In this document: in pieces, positions 52,228-61,338 of the stretch
How the letters are laid out: each line of letters begins with the position of its first letter
Position numbering within the stretch: the stretch's first letter is position 1
DNA from: Dactylosporangium aurantiacum
GTDB lineage: Bacteria > Actinomycetota > Actinomycetes > Mycobacteriales > Micromonosporaceae
Assembly: GCF_000716715.1 (NCBI RefSeq)
Contig: NZ_JNYJ01000002.1
Coordinates: 62,001-126,000, forward strand
Length of the DNA: 64,000 nt
Reading direction: 5' to 3'
Program-made: the position numbers and the translations under genes
Notes under the pieces: generated by a model
The model's input: only the letters and a program-made list of their open reading frames with translations
What the model was told of the DNA's origin: nothing
The model's database searches: none

Positions 52228-52806
52228 GTGACGGCGGGGCAGGAGCGGCGGGCGCGCCGGCGGGCGCAGAAGCGCCGCGAGATCAAGCTCGCCGCGGTGC
52301 GCCTCGCGCTGGAGCGCGGACCGGACGCGCTCACCGTCGAGGCGATCAGCGCCGCCGCCGACATCTCCGTCCGCTCGTTCTTCAACTACTTCTCCGCCAA
52401 GGAGGAGACGCTCGCGATGGACTCGTCGTGGACGGCGGAGGAGCTGCTGGCACTGCTCGCCGCCCGGCCCGCCGACGAGCCGCCGGTGCGGTCGATGCGG
52501 GCGATCGCCAAGGAGATCGCCGATTCGTTCGCGCCGGCGCGGGAGGAGCTGGAGCTCTGGCAGCGCCACCCCGACCTGCTCGCCATCGGCCAGCCGGAGT
52601 CCGAGGAGGACATCTTCCCCGCGCTCATCGCCGCGGTGGCCGAGCGCATCGGCGCCGACCCGGTCCGGGCGGTGTATCCGGGGCTGCTCGTCACGACGTC
52701 GTTCGGGGTCGTGCACAGCGCCGTGCGCGCCTCCTGGGTCGAGGGCGCCGCACCCGTCGAGGCCCTCATCGACGAGATGTTCGACCTGCTCGAACGCGGC
52801 CTGTAG
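52228..52806 (+). CDS. TetR-family transcriptional regulator
   Basis: 192 aa. An N-terminal helix-turn-helix (KRREIKLAAVRLALERGPDALTVEAISAAADISVRSFFNYFSAKEETLA, residues about 15-63) and a variable ligand-binding domain. It is likely to repress itself through the palindromes in its promoter and perhaps the adjacent efflux gene. The GTG is placed directly after the predicted -10 without a Shine-Dalgarno sequence. The inducer may be the tetracycline itself, which is inferred. Confidence 0.9.
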   Translation: MTAGQERRARRRAQKRREIKLAAVRLALERGPDALTVEAISAAADISVRSFFNYFSAKEETLAMDSSWTAEELLALLAARPADEPPVRSMRAIAKEIADSFAPAREELELWQRHPDLLAIGQPESEEDIFPALIAAVAERIGADPVRAVYPGLLVTTSFGVVHSAVRASWVEGAAPVEALIDEMFDLLERGL

Positions 52807-52833
52807 CACCCCGGCCGCACACGCCCCACCGCC

Positions 52834-52914
52834 CGCCCCGCGGGCGCGGCAGGACCAGCCCGCCCCGCGGGCGCGGCAGGACCAGCCCGCCCCGCGGGCG
52901 CGGCAGGACCAGCC
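52834..52914. repeat. Three perfect 27-bp direct repeats between tetR and the efflux gene
   Basis: Units 52834-52860, 52861-52887 and 52888-52914 begin CGCCCCGCGGGCGCGG; a fourth decays after about 10 bases. Each holds a GC-rich inverted repeat. The 258-bp region 52807-53064 has no gene. Confidence 0.88.
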
Positions 52915-53064
52915 CGCCCGGCGGGCGCACGGCACGACCCACGGCCGGAATCCGCGGCCGGCACAAGGCCCGCCCCGGCGGGCGACACAGCACGACGCAC
53001 GGCCCGCGACGGCAGCGCGGGGCCGCGCCGACCCATGACCGGACCCGAGTCCAGGAGAGCGCCG

Positions 53065-54609
53065 ATGGTCACACCCGAATCGACGACACAGGGGACCGCC
53101 GACGGCGCGCCCCCGATGCAGCGCCGGCAGCTGCGCGTGGTGGTCGTGGCCATCATGCTCTGCTCGGCGCTGGGCTCCCTCGACCTCACGATCGTGTCGA
53201 CGGCCGCGCCGACCATCGTCGGTGAGCTGCACGGCGTGCCATGGCTGTCGTGGCTGTTCACCGTCTACATCATCGTGTCGGGCATCACCACGCCGCTGTA
53301 CGGCAAGCTCGCCGACCTGTACGGCTCCCGCCGGCTGTACATCTTCGCCATCGGCGCGTTCCTCGCCGGCTCGGCGCTCAGCGGCCTCGCGCAGAGCATG
53401 CCGCAGCTGATCGCGTTCCGGGCCGTGCAGGGGATCGGCGCCGGCGGCATCACCGTGCTCACGATGACGGTCATCGGCGAGATCGTGCCGCTGCGCGACC
53501 GGGGCCGGTTCATGGGCATGTTCGGCGCGGTGCTCGGCGGCGGCGCGGTCGCCGGGCCGCTGCTCGGCGGCGTGCTCACCGACCAGCTGTCGTGGCGCTG
53601 GATCTTCTACATCAACCTGCCGCTCGGCCTGATCGCCCTGGTGGCGATCGTCCGGGCGCTCAAGCCGCCGCCGCGGGCGGCCGGCGGCCCCGTCGACTAC
53701 ACCGGGTTCGTGCTGCTGGCGGCGGCGACCGCGACGATCACGCTGGTCACCTCGTGGGGCGGCGGGCGGTACGCGTGGAGCTCACCCGTCATCGTGGTGC
53801 TCGGCGTGGCCTCGGCGGTGCTGCTCGTGCTGTTCGTGCTGCGGGAGCGGGTCGCGCCGGAGCCGCTCGTGCCGCTGCGGATGTTCCGCGAGCGCACCGT
53901 GACGTTCGCCAACCTCGGCAACGTGGCCGTGCACACGTGGGCCACCGTCATCGGCGCGTTCCTGCCGATGTTCGTGCAGTTCGCGATCGGGTTCAACGCG
54001 ACCAACTCCGGCCTGCTGCAGCTGCCGATCATCGCCGCGCTGATGCTGGTCTCGGCGGTCGGCGGTGGGCTCATCACCCGGTGGCGGCGGTACAAGTGGG
54101 CCCCGGTGCTCGGCACCGCGATGGGCGTCGGGTCGCTGGTGCTGTTCGCCGGCATGACCCCGCACACCAGCGCGTGGCTGGTCGTCGTGTACATGGCGGT
54201 GTTCGGCATCGCGATCGGCCTGTGCATGCAGCCGCTGATGCTGGCGATCCAGGCGACCGCGCCCCGGGAGGACCTGGGCGCGGCCACCGCCACCGGCACG
54301 TTCAGCCAGCGCATCGGCGGGTCCGTCGGGTTCGCCGCGCTCGCCGCGTTCTTCAGCACCCGCCTCGACGCGGAGCTGACCCGCCGGCTGCCGGCCGACA
54401 CCGCCGCGACCGTCCCCCGCGACGGCTCCATCGCCCCGGCCCAGGTCGACGCGCTCGAGCCGGCGCTGCGGGCGGCGCTGCGCACCGCGTTCGCCGACGC
54501 CATCAGCGACGTGTTCCTGTGGACGATCCCGGTGGTGGCGCTCGGGTTCGTCTGCTGCCTGCTGCTCAAGGACGTCCGCCTCGACGACGACATCGAGGTC
54601 GACATGTAG
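53065..54609 (+). CDS. MFS drug efflux transporter (DHA2, 14 TMS; candidate tetracycline exporter)
   Basis: 514 aa. Motif C and others are visible: SLDLTIVSTAAPTIVGEL in the first helix, TPLYGKLADLYGSRR (motif A), and FRAVQGIGAGGITVL (motif B). The 14-helix EmrB/QacA architecture matches exporters such as OtrB. ATG at 53065 has AGGAG 7 nt upstream and is preferred over ATG at 53035. It lies downstream of tetR and ends at a strong terminator; self-resistance by export is inferred. Confidence 0.9.
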   Translation: MVTPESTTQGTADGAPPMQRRQLRVVVVAIMLCSALGSLDLTIVSTAAPTIVGELHGVPWLSWLFTVYIIVSGITTPLYGKLADLYGSRRLYIFAIGAFLAGSALSGLAQSMPQLIAFRAVQGIGAGGITVLTMTVIGEIVPLRDRGRFMGMFGAVLGGGAVAGPLLGGVLTDQLSWRWIFYINLPLGLIALVAIVRALKPPPRAAGGPVDYTGFVLLAAATATITLVTSWGGGRYAWSSPVIVVLGVASAVLLVLFVLRERVAPEPLVPLRMFRERTVTFANLGNVAVHTWATVIGAFLPMFVQFAIGFNATNSGLLQLPIIAALMLVSAVGGGLITRWRRYKWAPVLGTAMGVGSLVLFAGMTPHTSAWLVVVYMAVFGIAIGLCMQPLMLAIQATAPREDLGAATATGTFSQRIGGSVGFAALAAFFSTRLDAELTRRLPADTAATVPRDGSIAPAQVDALEPALRAALRTAFADAISDVFLWTIPVVALGFVCCLLLKDVRLDDDIEVDM

Positions 54610-54686
54610 GACGCCGCCGCGCGCCGCAGGACCCCGGCCTGCGCCCGCGCGGCCCGGCGACCGGCCGCCGCCCCGCACCACACGGC

Positions 54687-54720
54687 GAAGGGCGGCCACC
54701 CGGGAGGGTGGCCGCCCTTC
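54687..54720. terminator. Bidirectional terminator between efflux and monooxygenase genes
   Basis: 15-bp perfect stem GAAGGGCGGCCACCC with its complement, 4-base loop, between convergent genes ending at 54609 and 54733. Confidence 0.88.
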
Positions 54721-54732
54721 GGCGCGCCGGGC

Positions 54733-56220
54733 TCAGCCCGCGTCGGCGAAGTACGTCGACAGCGTGCCGCGCAGCCGCTTGCCCGCCTCCTGCGGGTCCT
54801 CGTCCGGCCCCGCCACCCACGCGACCGCGCCGTCCGGGCGGATGAGCAGCGCCGCCGCCGTGCCGGTGCCGACCTCGCGGGCGGTGACGACGTCGACGTG
54901 CGGCAGGACCGCCGCCGGCAGCGTGAACGCGGCCGGTTCCAGGTTCAGCAGCACCGGCCGGCCCCGGCGCAGCAGCTGCGCCACGCGGACCCCGCCGTCC
55001 AGGCGCAGCGCCGGCGCCCGCCGCCCGACGAGGGGGTGCGCGCCGGCGTCCACATCGGTCGGGTACCGCGCGTCGAGGCCGGTGAGCAGCCGCGACAGGT
55101 GCAGGTTGACGTCGCCGATCGCGAGCAGCTCCCGGAACAGCTCGCGCAGCGGGTCGATGCGCTCGTCCGGGTTCATCAGCGCGACCTGCGCTCGGGTCTC
55201 CCGGACCACCCGCTCCGCCACCGGCCGCCGCTCCGGGTCGTAGGTGTCCAGCAGTGTGTCGGGCGCCCAGCCGCGCACCCGCCCGGCGAGCTTCCAGCCG
55301 AGGTTCACCGCGTCCTGCAGCCCGAGGTTGAGCCCCTGCGCGCCGATCGGGAAGTGCACGTGCGCCGCGTCGCCGGCGAGGAAGACACGGCCCTGCCGGT
55401 ACGCCTCGACGATCCGCGACGCGTCGGTGAACCTGGCCATCCACGTCGGCTCGCGCATGCCGACGTCGGCGCCGACCACCCGGCGGACCGCGGCGCGCAG
55501 CTCGTCGAGGGTCACCGGCCGGTCGCGGGGCGGCACCGGGCGGTCGAACTCGCAGGTGAAGACCCGCACCCCGGTGCCGGGCATGGCGACCGCCATGACC
55601 AGGCCGGTCGCGGTGCGCAGCGTGCCGGGGATGCCGGACGGGAAACCGGCCGGGTCGTCGAGGGCGACGTCGCCGAGCAGCGCGCTGACCGTGCCCTCGC
55701 GGCCGGGGAACCCGATGCCGGTGAGCTTGCGCACGGTGCTGCGCCCGCCGTCGCAGCCGACCACGTACGCGGCGTCGAGGCGGTAGCGCCCGTCGGGGCC
55801 GTCGACGTCGAGGTGCACGCCGTCGCCGTCCTGCTCGACGCCGCGCACCTCGTGCCCGCGGCGGATCCGCGCGCCGAGACCGCGGGCCCAGCGCTCCAGG
55901 TGCGCCTCGGTCAGCGACTGGGGGATGCCGAGGGTGAAGGGGTGCTCGCTGTCGAGGCGGTCCAGGTCCAGCAGCGGCGGCCGGATCCCCGCGAAGTGTG
56001 TCTTGGGGATCCTGACCGCGGTGGCGAGGAAGTCCTCGAGCAGCCCGCGCGCGTCGAGCAGCTCCAGGGTCGCGGTCTGCAGCCGGAACGCGCGGGAGTG
56101 CACGTTCGGCTCGGGGGAGCGTTCCAGCACGACCGCGTCGACACCGGCGAGGCGCAGCTCACCGGCGAGCAGCGCGCCGACCGGGCCGCAGCCGACCACC
56201 GCGATGTCCGTCGTGTTCAT
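54733..56220 (-). CDS. FAD-dependent aromatic monooxygenase (third of three)
   Basis: 495 aa, group A hydroxylase with AVVGCGPVGALLAGEL at residue 7, VVGCDGGRSTVRK, and FLAGDAAHVHFPIGAQGLNLGLQDAVNLGWKLAG. Length and context fit an OxyS/OxyE-type hydroxylase acting on the tetracycline skeleton (C6, C4a or C8); which position is not readable. It follows the halogenase gene by about 30 bp in a three-gene unit headed by the glycosyltransferase. Confidence 0.85.
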   Translation of the reverse strand: MNTTDIAVVGCGPVGALLAGELRLAGVDAVVLERSPEPNVHSRAFRLQTATLELLDARGLLEDFLATAVRIPKTHFAGIRPPLLDLDRLDSEHPFTLGIPQSLTEAHLERWARGLGARIRRGHEVRGVEQDGDGVHLDVDGPDGRYRLDAAYVVGCDGGRSTVRKLTGIGFPGREGTVSALLGDVALDDPAGFPSGIPGTLRTATGLVMAVAMPGTGVRVFTCEFDRPVPPRDRPVTLDELRAAVRRVVGADVGMREPTWMARFTDASRIVEAYRQGRVFLAGDAAHVHFPIGAQGLNLGLQDAVNLGWKLAGRVRGWAPDTLLDTYDPERRPVAERVVRETRAQVALMNPDERIDPLRELFRELLAIGDVNLHLSRLLTGLDARYPTDVDAGAHPLVGRRAPALRLDGGVRVAQLLRRGRPVLLNLEPAAFTLPAAVLPHVDVVTAREVGTGTAAALLIRPDGAVAWVAGPDEDPQEAGKRLRGTLSTYFADAG

Positions 56221-56251
56221 CCGGTCACCGTCCTTGTCGAGAGGCGTCGGG

Positions 56252-57868
56252 TCAGTGGGTGGGCGCGGCGGCTGCGAGCAGCTCGCGGATCGCCGGTCGC
56301 GGGTGCTGCTGCGCCCAGGCCGAGATGCGCCGCATCTTGTCCTCGGTCGGGTCGATGAACCGGACCTCCGGGCGGTTGAAGTCCAGCGGCGGCAGCATCC
56401 AGTCGGCGTCGCGGATGCGTCCGCTGAGGCGGTCCGCGGCCGCCTGCGCGTCGACCTGCCCGGCCTCGACCGCCTCGCAGGTGGTGACGAGGTCCTCGAA
56501 CAGGTCGGCGTAGAAGTCGGTCGGGCACCACAGCCCCGGGTACCGCGTGTCGTCGAGCCGCCGGCACGGCCCGTCGTCGCCGCTGCGCTTGGCGGCGATG
56601 AGGGCGTTGAGCACGTGCTTGCCGCCGATGACGCTGCCGGCCGCCCAGGTGCGGAACAGGCAGTTCCACAGGTCGTAGTTGGAGAACGCGATGAACGCGG
56701 CGTTGACCAGCCGGTCGTTGTAGTCCAGCAGGCCCTGCTCGAGCCGCTCCACGTACGCGAACCGCTCGGCGGTGAAGTCGTCCTCGCGCAGCGCCTCGAT
56801 CAGCCGCCACGACAGCGCGTTGATGACCTCGCACGTGTTGGACAGGCCGCGGGAGAACAGCGGGTCGATGAAGCCGCCGGCGTGCGACATCAGGCACCAG
56901 CGCGGGCCGACGGTCGCCGACGAGGAGTACTGCATCCGGTCGGTGCGGACCCACTCGCGGACGCTGCGCGCGCCGGCGAGCTGGCGGCGCACCGCCGGGA
57001 ACCGGTCGACGTGGGCGAAGAACTCCTCCTCGGCGGTCAGGTCGGCGCGCAGCGGGTAGCGGCGCGGGTCGAGCTGGATGCCGATGCTGCACAGCGGGTT
57101 GGTCGCGGCGTCGTGGTTGTCGAACGGGATGACCCACATCCAGCCGCGCTCGAAGATGTGGTGCATCGTGCCGCTGTTGTACGGCACCGGCGGCTGGTCC
57201 TGCGGGCCGAAACCGAGGTGCTCGTCGGCCGGCTGGACGCCGACCATGTGCGTGAAGATCGAGCGGGCGTGGTGCTTGAGCCGGCTCGGGCGCTCGCGCA
57301 GGCCGAGCTGGTTGGCCAGCGGCGAGCGGAAGCCGCTGGCGTCGACGAGGTACCGGGCGTGGTAGGTGCTGCCGTCGGCGCCGGTGACGGACGCGCCGTC
57401 GTCGGTGAGGTCGAGCTTCTCGACCCGGTAGTTCTGCCGGGCGTCGCAGCCGTACCGGACGGCGGCGTGGAACATGAACGCGTCGGTGTCCTGGCGGAAG
57501 TAGTGCGCGGCCTGCCCCATCGACGACGGGATGCGGAACATGTTGGTCTCGCGCGGGTCCGGCTCCTGCCCGTCGTGGTGGAACGCGAAGCCGAAGTTGC
57601 TCTTCTGCCCGTGCGCGCTGCTGACGTGCCGCAGCACCCCCTGCAGGCTGGCGAGGTGGCCGATCTCGGGCACGTCGTAGCGCTCGGAGATCAGCCGCAG
57701 CACGGTCAGCGTCTGCCCGATCGTCGACTCGCCGACGGCGAAGCGCGGGTGCTGGGTGCCGTCCAGCAGCAGGACCCGGAAGTCGTGGCGGGCCAGGATC
57801 GAGCCGAGCATGGTGCCGGACAGGCCGGTGCCGATGATGATGACGTCGTAGTCGCGGTCGGTGGGCAT
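56252..57868 (-). CDS. FADH2-dependent halogenase (CtcP-like)
   Basis: 538 aa. FAD site IIIGTGLSGTMLGS, then VGESTIGQ, and the halogenase signature WMWVIP near residue 245 (in GWMWVIPFDN). GGFIDPLFSRGLSNTCEVI is near 343. It is closest in layout to halogenases that chlorinate free or carrier-bound aromatic polyketides, such as CtcP of chlortetracycline, so C7 chlorination is proposed. The reduced flavin would come from the reductase at 50070. AAAGGA precedes ATG. Confidence 0.92.
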   Translation of the reverse strand: MPTDRDYDVIIIGTGLSGTMLGSILARHDFRVLLLDGTQHPRFAVGESTIGQTLTVLRLISERYDVPEIGHLASLQGVLRHVSSAHGQKSNFGFAFHHDGQEPDPRETNMFRIPSSMGQAAHYFRQDTDAFMFHAAVRYGCDARQNYRVEKLDLTDDGASVTGADGSTYHARYLVDASGFRSPLANQLGLRERPSRLKHHARSIFTHMVGVQPADEHLGFGPQDQPPVPYNSGTMHHIFERGWMWVIPFDNHDAATNPLCSIGIQLDPRRYPLRADLTAEEEFFAHVDRFPAVRRQLAGARSVREWVRTDRMQYSSSATVGPRWCLMSHAGGFIDPLFSRGLSNTCEVINALSWRLIEALREDDFTAERFAYVERLEQGLLDYNDRLVNAAFIAFSNYDLWNCLFRTWAAGSVIGGKHVLNALIAAKRSGDDGPCRRLDDTRYPGLWCPTDFYADLFEDLVTTCEAVEAGQVDAQAAADRLSGRIRDADWMLPPLDFNRPEVRFIDPTEDKMRRISAWAQQHPRPAIRELLAAAAPTH

Positions 57869-57903
57869 GTGGTGTCCTTTCCTGCGGTGACGGGTGGCCG
57901 GGC

Positions 57904-59112
57904 TCAGGCGGTGCGCAGCAGCGGGCTGGAGCGCACGTCCGCGCCGGCCGCGCAGTCCTCCAGCAGGCCGACGATCGTGGCGGGGGTGGGCATCGCGGCG
58001 TTGCCGCGGCGGATCGCCTCGGCGCCCTCGCGGTACGAGGCGTCGTTGAGCACCGTCTCGACCGCGTCGCGGATGACGTCGGGGTCGGCGTGCTCGACAT
58101 CGCGGACCGCGACGCCGGCGCCGGCCCGCTCGACCTTGTCGGCCCAGAAGTCCTGGGAGGTGCTCTGCGGCAGCACGACCTGCGGCACGCCGCTGATCGC
58201 GGTGATCATGCCGGTGCCGACGCCGCTGTGGTGCACGACCACGTCGCAGGTCGGCGCGAGCACGCTCAACGGGTAGGACTCGACGACGCGCACCGTCGGC
58301 GGGCGCTCGGCCACGGTGGCCCGGTCGCGGTGGTCGACGGCGAGGACGACCTCGGCGCCGAGCTTCTCCGCGCCGTCGACGATGCGGGCCACCACGCCGT
58401 CGAGCAGCGTCGAGGTCATCCCGGAGGTGATGCAGACCCGGGGTCCGGTGCCGCGCCTGGTCAGCCAGTCCTCGGCGACGACCGGCCCGTTGTAGGCGAT
58501 CAGCCGCATCGGTGCCCACGGGATGCGGTGCGGGTCACGCAGCGCCGGCGGGCACGGGTCGACGAGGAACTGCGGGAAGACCGGGTCGAGGCCGTGCGGC
58601 TCGAACAGCCGCCGGTACGCGGTCCACAGCTCCTCCTCGCCCTGGTAGTCGAAGCCGAACGAGTAGCCGAACGTGTGCCCGACCGCGGGGACCCCGGCCG
58701 CCGCGGCGACGACCAGCCCGACGGAGGCGACCGTGTCGTAGACGACGAGGTCCGGTCGCCACGACTCGGCGAGGGCGACCGCGTCGGCGGCGGCGCCCTC
58801 CGCGGCCGCCAGCAGGCGCAGCGCCATGTTGACCCGCAGGTCCTTGTCCAGCAGGCCCGGGTCGGCGAACCAGTTGCCCGGCAGGTTGCGCGGGGTGCCC
58901 CGGTAGGCGAGCCCCTGGTGGCGGCTCTGCGCCCGCTGGATGGTGGCCTCGTCGCCGAGCGGCACGGTCACCAGGCCGGTGCCGCGCACCGCGTCGACAC
59001 CCATGGGGCGCACCGCCACCCGGACCTCGTGCCCGGCGAGCTGGCTGGCCCAGCTCAACGGCACGATCCACGGCACGTGCGCGCCCGCCGCGGTTACGAA
59101 AAGAATCCGCAT
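57904..59112 (-). CDS. GT1-family glycosyltransferase
   Basis: 402 aa, GT-B fold of the deoxysugar-transferring family. MRILFVTAAGAHVPWIVPLSWASQLAGHEVRV is the acceptor side; VVHHSGVGTGMITAISGVPQVVLPQSTSQDFWADKVERAGAGV is the nucleotide-sugar binding motif. It is the only glycosyltransferase in the window, so it should attach the nitro/hydroxylamino sugar to the tetracycline, at C6-OH if the product is dactylocycline-like. GGAGAGG precedes ATG. Confidence 0.93.
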   Translation of the reverse strand: MRILFVTAAGAHVPWIVPLSWASQLAGHEVRVAVRPMGVDAVRGTGLVTVPLGDEATIQRAQSRHQGLAYRGTPRNLPGNWFADPGLLDKDLRVNMALRLLAAAEGAAADAVALAESWRPDLVVYDTVASVGLVVAAAAGVPAVGHTFGYSFGFDYQGEEELWTAYRRLFEPHGLDPVFPQFLVDPCPPALRDPHRIPWAPMRLIAYNGPVVAEDWLTRRGTGPRVCITSGMTSTLLDGVVARIVDGAEKLGAEVVLAVDHRDRATVAERPPTVRVVESYPLSVLAPTCDVVVHHSGVGTGMITAISGVPQVVLPQSTSQDFWADKVERAGAGVAVRDVEHADPDVIRDAVETVLNDASYREGAEAIRRGNAAMPTPATIVGLLEDCAAGADVRSSPLLRTA

Positions 59113-59164
59113 CGCCTCTCCTTGTCCGACGTCGGTACCGGTGGCGGACGTTAGGCAGGGCGCT

Positions 59165-59193
59165 TCGACGCGGCCTCGAATGCGAGTCGATGA
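59165..59193. promoter_or_regulatory. SARP-type repeats between glycosyltransferase and resistance genes
   Basis: TCGACGC, TCGAATG and TCGATGA start at 59165, 59176 and 59187. Because the TCGA cores are palindromic, the minus strand also reads TCGACTC, TCGAGGC and TCGAAGC at 11-bp steps, so both divergent units may be served. Confidence 0.65.
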
Positions 59194-59282
59194 CGTGGCC
59201 GGTCACGGTGCCGCAGCGTGGTAACCTCAAGTCGCGCGAAAGGCGTGCTTTCAACCACGTTTGTCAATGACGGGAGTTCGCG

Positions 59283-59399
59283 ATGTCCCAAAAGTCAGTC
59301 GGTGTCGAAGCTATGACCGGATCGGCTGACAGCTGGGAGATCACACTTGTCCACCCGTATGTTGAATATCGGTATCGTCGCGCATGTCGACGCCGGTAA
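59283..59399 (+). CDS. Possible 38-aa leader peptide overlapping the resistance gene start
   Basis: ATG at 59283 has GGGAG 6-7 nt upstream and opens a 38-codon frame (MSQKSVGVEAMTG...) ending TAA at 59397, 50 nt inside the resistance gene in another frame. A 10-bp stem (59294-59303 with 59321-59330) lies within it, just before the resistance gene's Shine-Dalgarno. tet(M) has a leader-peptide attenuator, so regulation by stalled ribosomes is possible. The Arg-rich end may only reflect overlap with conserved coding sequence. Confidence 0.4.
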   Translation: MSQKSVGVEAMTGSADSWEITLVHPYVEYRYRRACRRR

Positions 59400-61338
59400 A
59401 ACGAGCCTGACCGAGCGGATCCTGTTCCACTCGGGCGTCATCGGCCGCGTCGGCAGCGTCGACGACGGCGACACCCAGACCGACTCGATGGACCTCGAGC
59501 GCCGCCGCGGCATCACGATCCGCTCGGCGGTCGTCGCGTTCACCGTCGGCGACCTGCGGGTCAACCTCATCGACACGCCGGGGCACCCCGACTTCATCGC
59601 CGAGGTCGAGCGGGTGCTGCGGGTGCTGGACGGCGCCGTGCTGGTGCTGTCCGCGGTGGAGGGTGTGCAGGCGCAGACCCGCGTGCTCATGCGCGCGCTG
59701 ACCCGGCTGGGCATCCCCGTCCTGCTGTTCGTCAACAAGATCGACCGGCGCGGCGCGCGCCACGACGAGCTGCTGCACGACATCCGGCGGCTGCTCACCC
59801 CGGCCGCCGTGCCCGTCGCCACGGTCGAGGACCTCGGCACCCCGCACGCCCGGGCCGTGCCCGCGGCGCTGCGCGGCACCGCCGTGGCGGAGCTGCTCGC
59901 TGAGCACAGTGACGCGTTCCTGCGCGCGTACCTCGACGACGACGCCGCGCTCACCGAGGACGCCTACCGGGCCGAGGTCGCCCGGCAGAGCCGCCGCGGC
60001 CAGGTCCACCCGGTGTTCTTCGGCTCCGCCGTCACCGGCGAGGGCGTCGCCGGGCTGGTCGGCGACCTGGGCCGGCTGCTGCCGGTCGCGGCGCAGGACG
60101 GGCCGCTGCGGGCCACCGTGTTCAAGATCGAGCACGGCCGGGCCCGCGAGCGGATCGCCTACGTGCGGGTGCACGCCGGCACCCTGGCCGCCCGGGAGCG
60201 CGTCGCGTACCACCGCCGCGAGCCGCACGGCGCCGTCGTCGAGCGGGCCGCGAAGCTCACCGCCGTGCGCACGTTCGAGCGCGGCACGGACACCACCGAC
60301 ACGCCGGCGACCGCGGGCGCGATCGCGAAGGTGTGGGGCCTCACCGACGTGCGCATCGGCGACCAGCTCGGCACCGCCGACGGGCTGGCGGAGACCGGGA
60401 TCTTCCTGCCGCCGAGCCTGGAGACGATCGTGCGCCCGGGCCGCCCCGGCGGCGGGCCCGCGCTGCACGCCGCCCTGCAGCGCCTCGCCGAGCAGGACCC
60501 GCTCATCAGCCTGCGCCGGGACGAGCTGGGCGGGGAGCTGTCGGTGCGGCTCTACGGCGAGGTGCAGAAGGAGATCCTGGCCTCGACCCTCGCCGAGACG
60601 TACGGCGTGCAGGTCGAGTTCACCGAGACCCGTCCGGTGTGCGTGGAGACCGTCGTCGGCCACGGCGAGGCGGTCGAGGAGATCGGCGCCGGCGGCAGCC
60701 CGTTCTGGGCGACCGTCGGGCTGCGCGTCGGGCCGGCCACGCCCGGCACCGGGATCCGGTTCGACCTCGCCGTCGAGCTCGGGGCGCTGCCGGCCGCGTA
60801 CCACAAGGCGATCGAGGAGACCGTGCGCGGCACGCTCACCCAGGGCCTGTACGGCTGGGAGGTGCCCGACTGCGTCGTGACGCTGACCCGGACCGGGTAC
60901 TTCAGCCCGATCAGCGCCGCCGGGGACTTCCGCAAGCTCACCCCGCTGGTGCTGATGGAGGCGTTGCGCCAGGCCGGGACCCGGGTGCACGAGCCGGTCA
61001 ACCGCTTCGAGCTGGAGATCCCGCCCGACTGCCTCAGTGCGGTCCTGGCCCGGCTGGCCCGGGCCCGGGCGGTGACCACCGTCGACAGCGGGGCCGACGG
61101 CGCCGACGGCACCGCCGGTGGTGCCGGCGGGGCCTGCCACCTGCGCGGCACCCTGCCGGCCAGCGCCGTGCACGACGTCGAGCAGGACCTGCCCGGACTG
61201 TCGCACGGCGCGGCGGTTTTCAGTTCCGAGCTCAGTGGGTACCAGCCGGTGACCGGCGAGGTACCCACCCGGGCCCGCACCGACAACAACCCGGTGCACA
61301 GGGAGGAGTACCTGCTGCGCACGATGCACCGCGCCTGA
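59347..61338 (+). CDS. Tetracycline ribosomal protection protein (OtrA/TetM type GTPase)
   Basis: 663 aa translation-factor GTPase. G1 IVAHVDAGKTSLTER, the switch RRRGITIRS, DTPGHPDF, NKIDRR, then domains II-V as in EF-G-like resistance proteins (LTRTGYFSPISAAGDFRKL near the C-terminus). It releases tetracyclines from the ribosome, so it marks self-resistance. A housekeeping EF-G would be longer and sit with ribosomal genes. TTG at 59347 is preferred because GGGAG is 8 nt upstream; ATG at 59359 has none. Confidence 0.93.
   Translation: MSTRMLNIGIVAHVDAGKTSLTERILFHSGVIGRVGSVDDGDTQTDSMDLERRRGITIRSAVVAFTVGDLRVNLIDTPGHPDFIAEVERVLRVLDGAVLVLSAVEGVQAQTRVLMRALTRLGIPVLLFVNKIDRRGARHDELLHDIRRLLTPAAVPVATVEDLGTPHARAVPAALRGTAVAELLAEHSDAFLRAYLDDDAALTEDAYRAEVARQSRRGQVHPVFFGSAVTGEGVAGLVGDLGRLLPVAAQDGPLRATVFKIEHGRARERIAYVRVHAGTLAARERVAYHRREPHGAVVERAAKLTAVRTFERGTDTTDTPATAGAIAKVWGLTDVRIGDQLGTADGLAETGIFLPPSLETIVRPGRPGGGPALHAALQRLAEQDPLISLRRDELGGELSVRLYGEVQKEILASTLAETYGVQVEFTETRPVCVETVVGHGEAVEEIGAGGSPFWATVGLRVGPATPGTGIRFDLAVELGALPAAYHKAIEETVRGTLTQGLYGWEVPDCVVTLTRTGYFSPISAAGDFRKLTPLVLMEALRQAGTRVHEPVNRFELEIPPDCLSAVLARLARARAVTTVDSGADGADGTAGGAGGACHLRGTLPASAVHDVEQDLPGLSHGAAVFSSELSGYQPVTGEVPTRARTDNNPVHREEYLLRTMHRA

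Noticed and set aside
52834..52914. CRISPR array
   Set aside because: Three 27-bp units follow each other without spacers, and no cas genes are nearby.
59347..61338. Housekeeping elongation factor G
   Set aside because: Length, placement in the cluster and OtrA/TetM-like N-terminus fit a resistance protein; no ribosomal protein genes are near.
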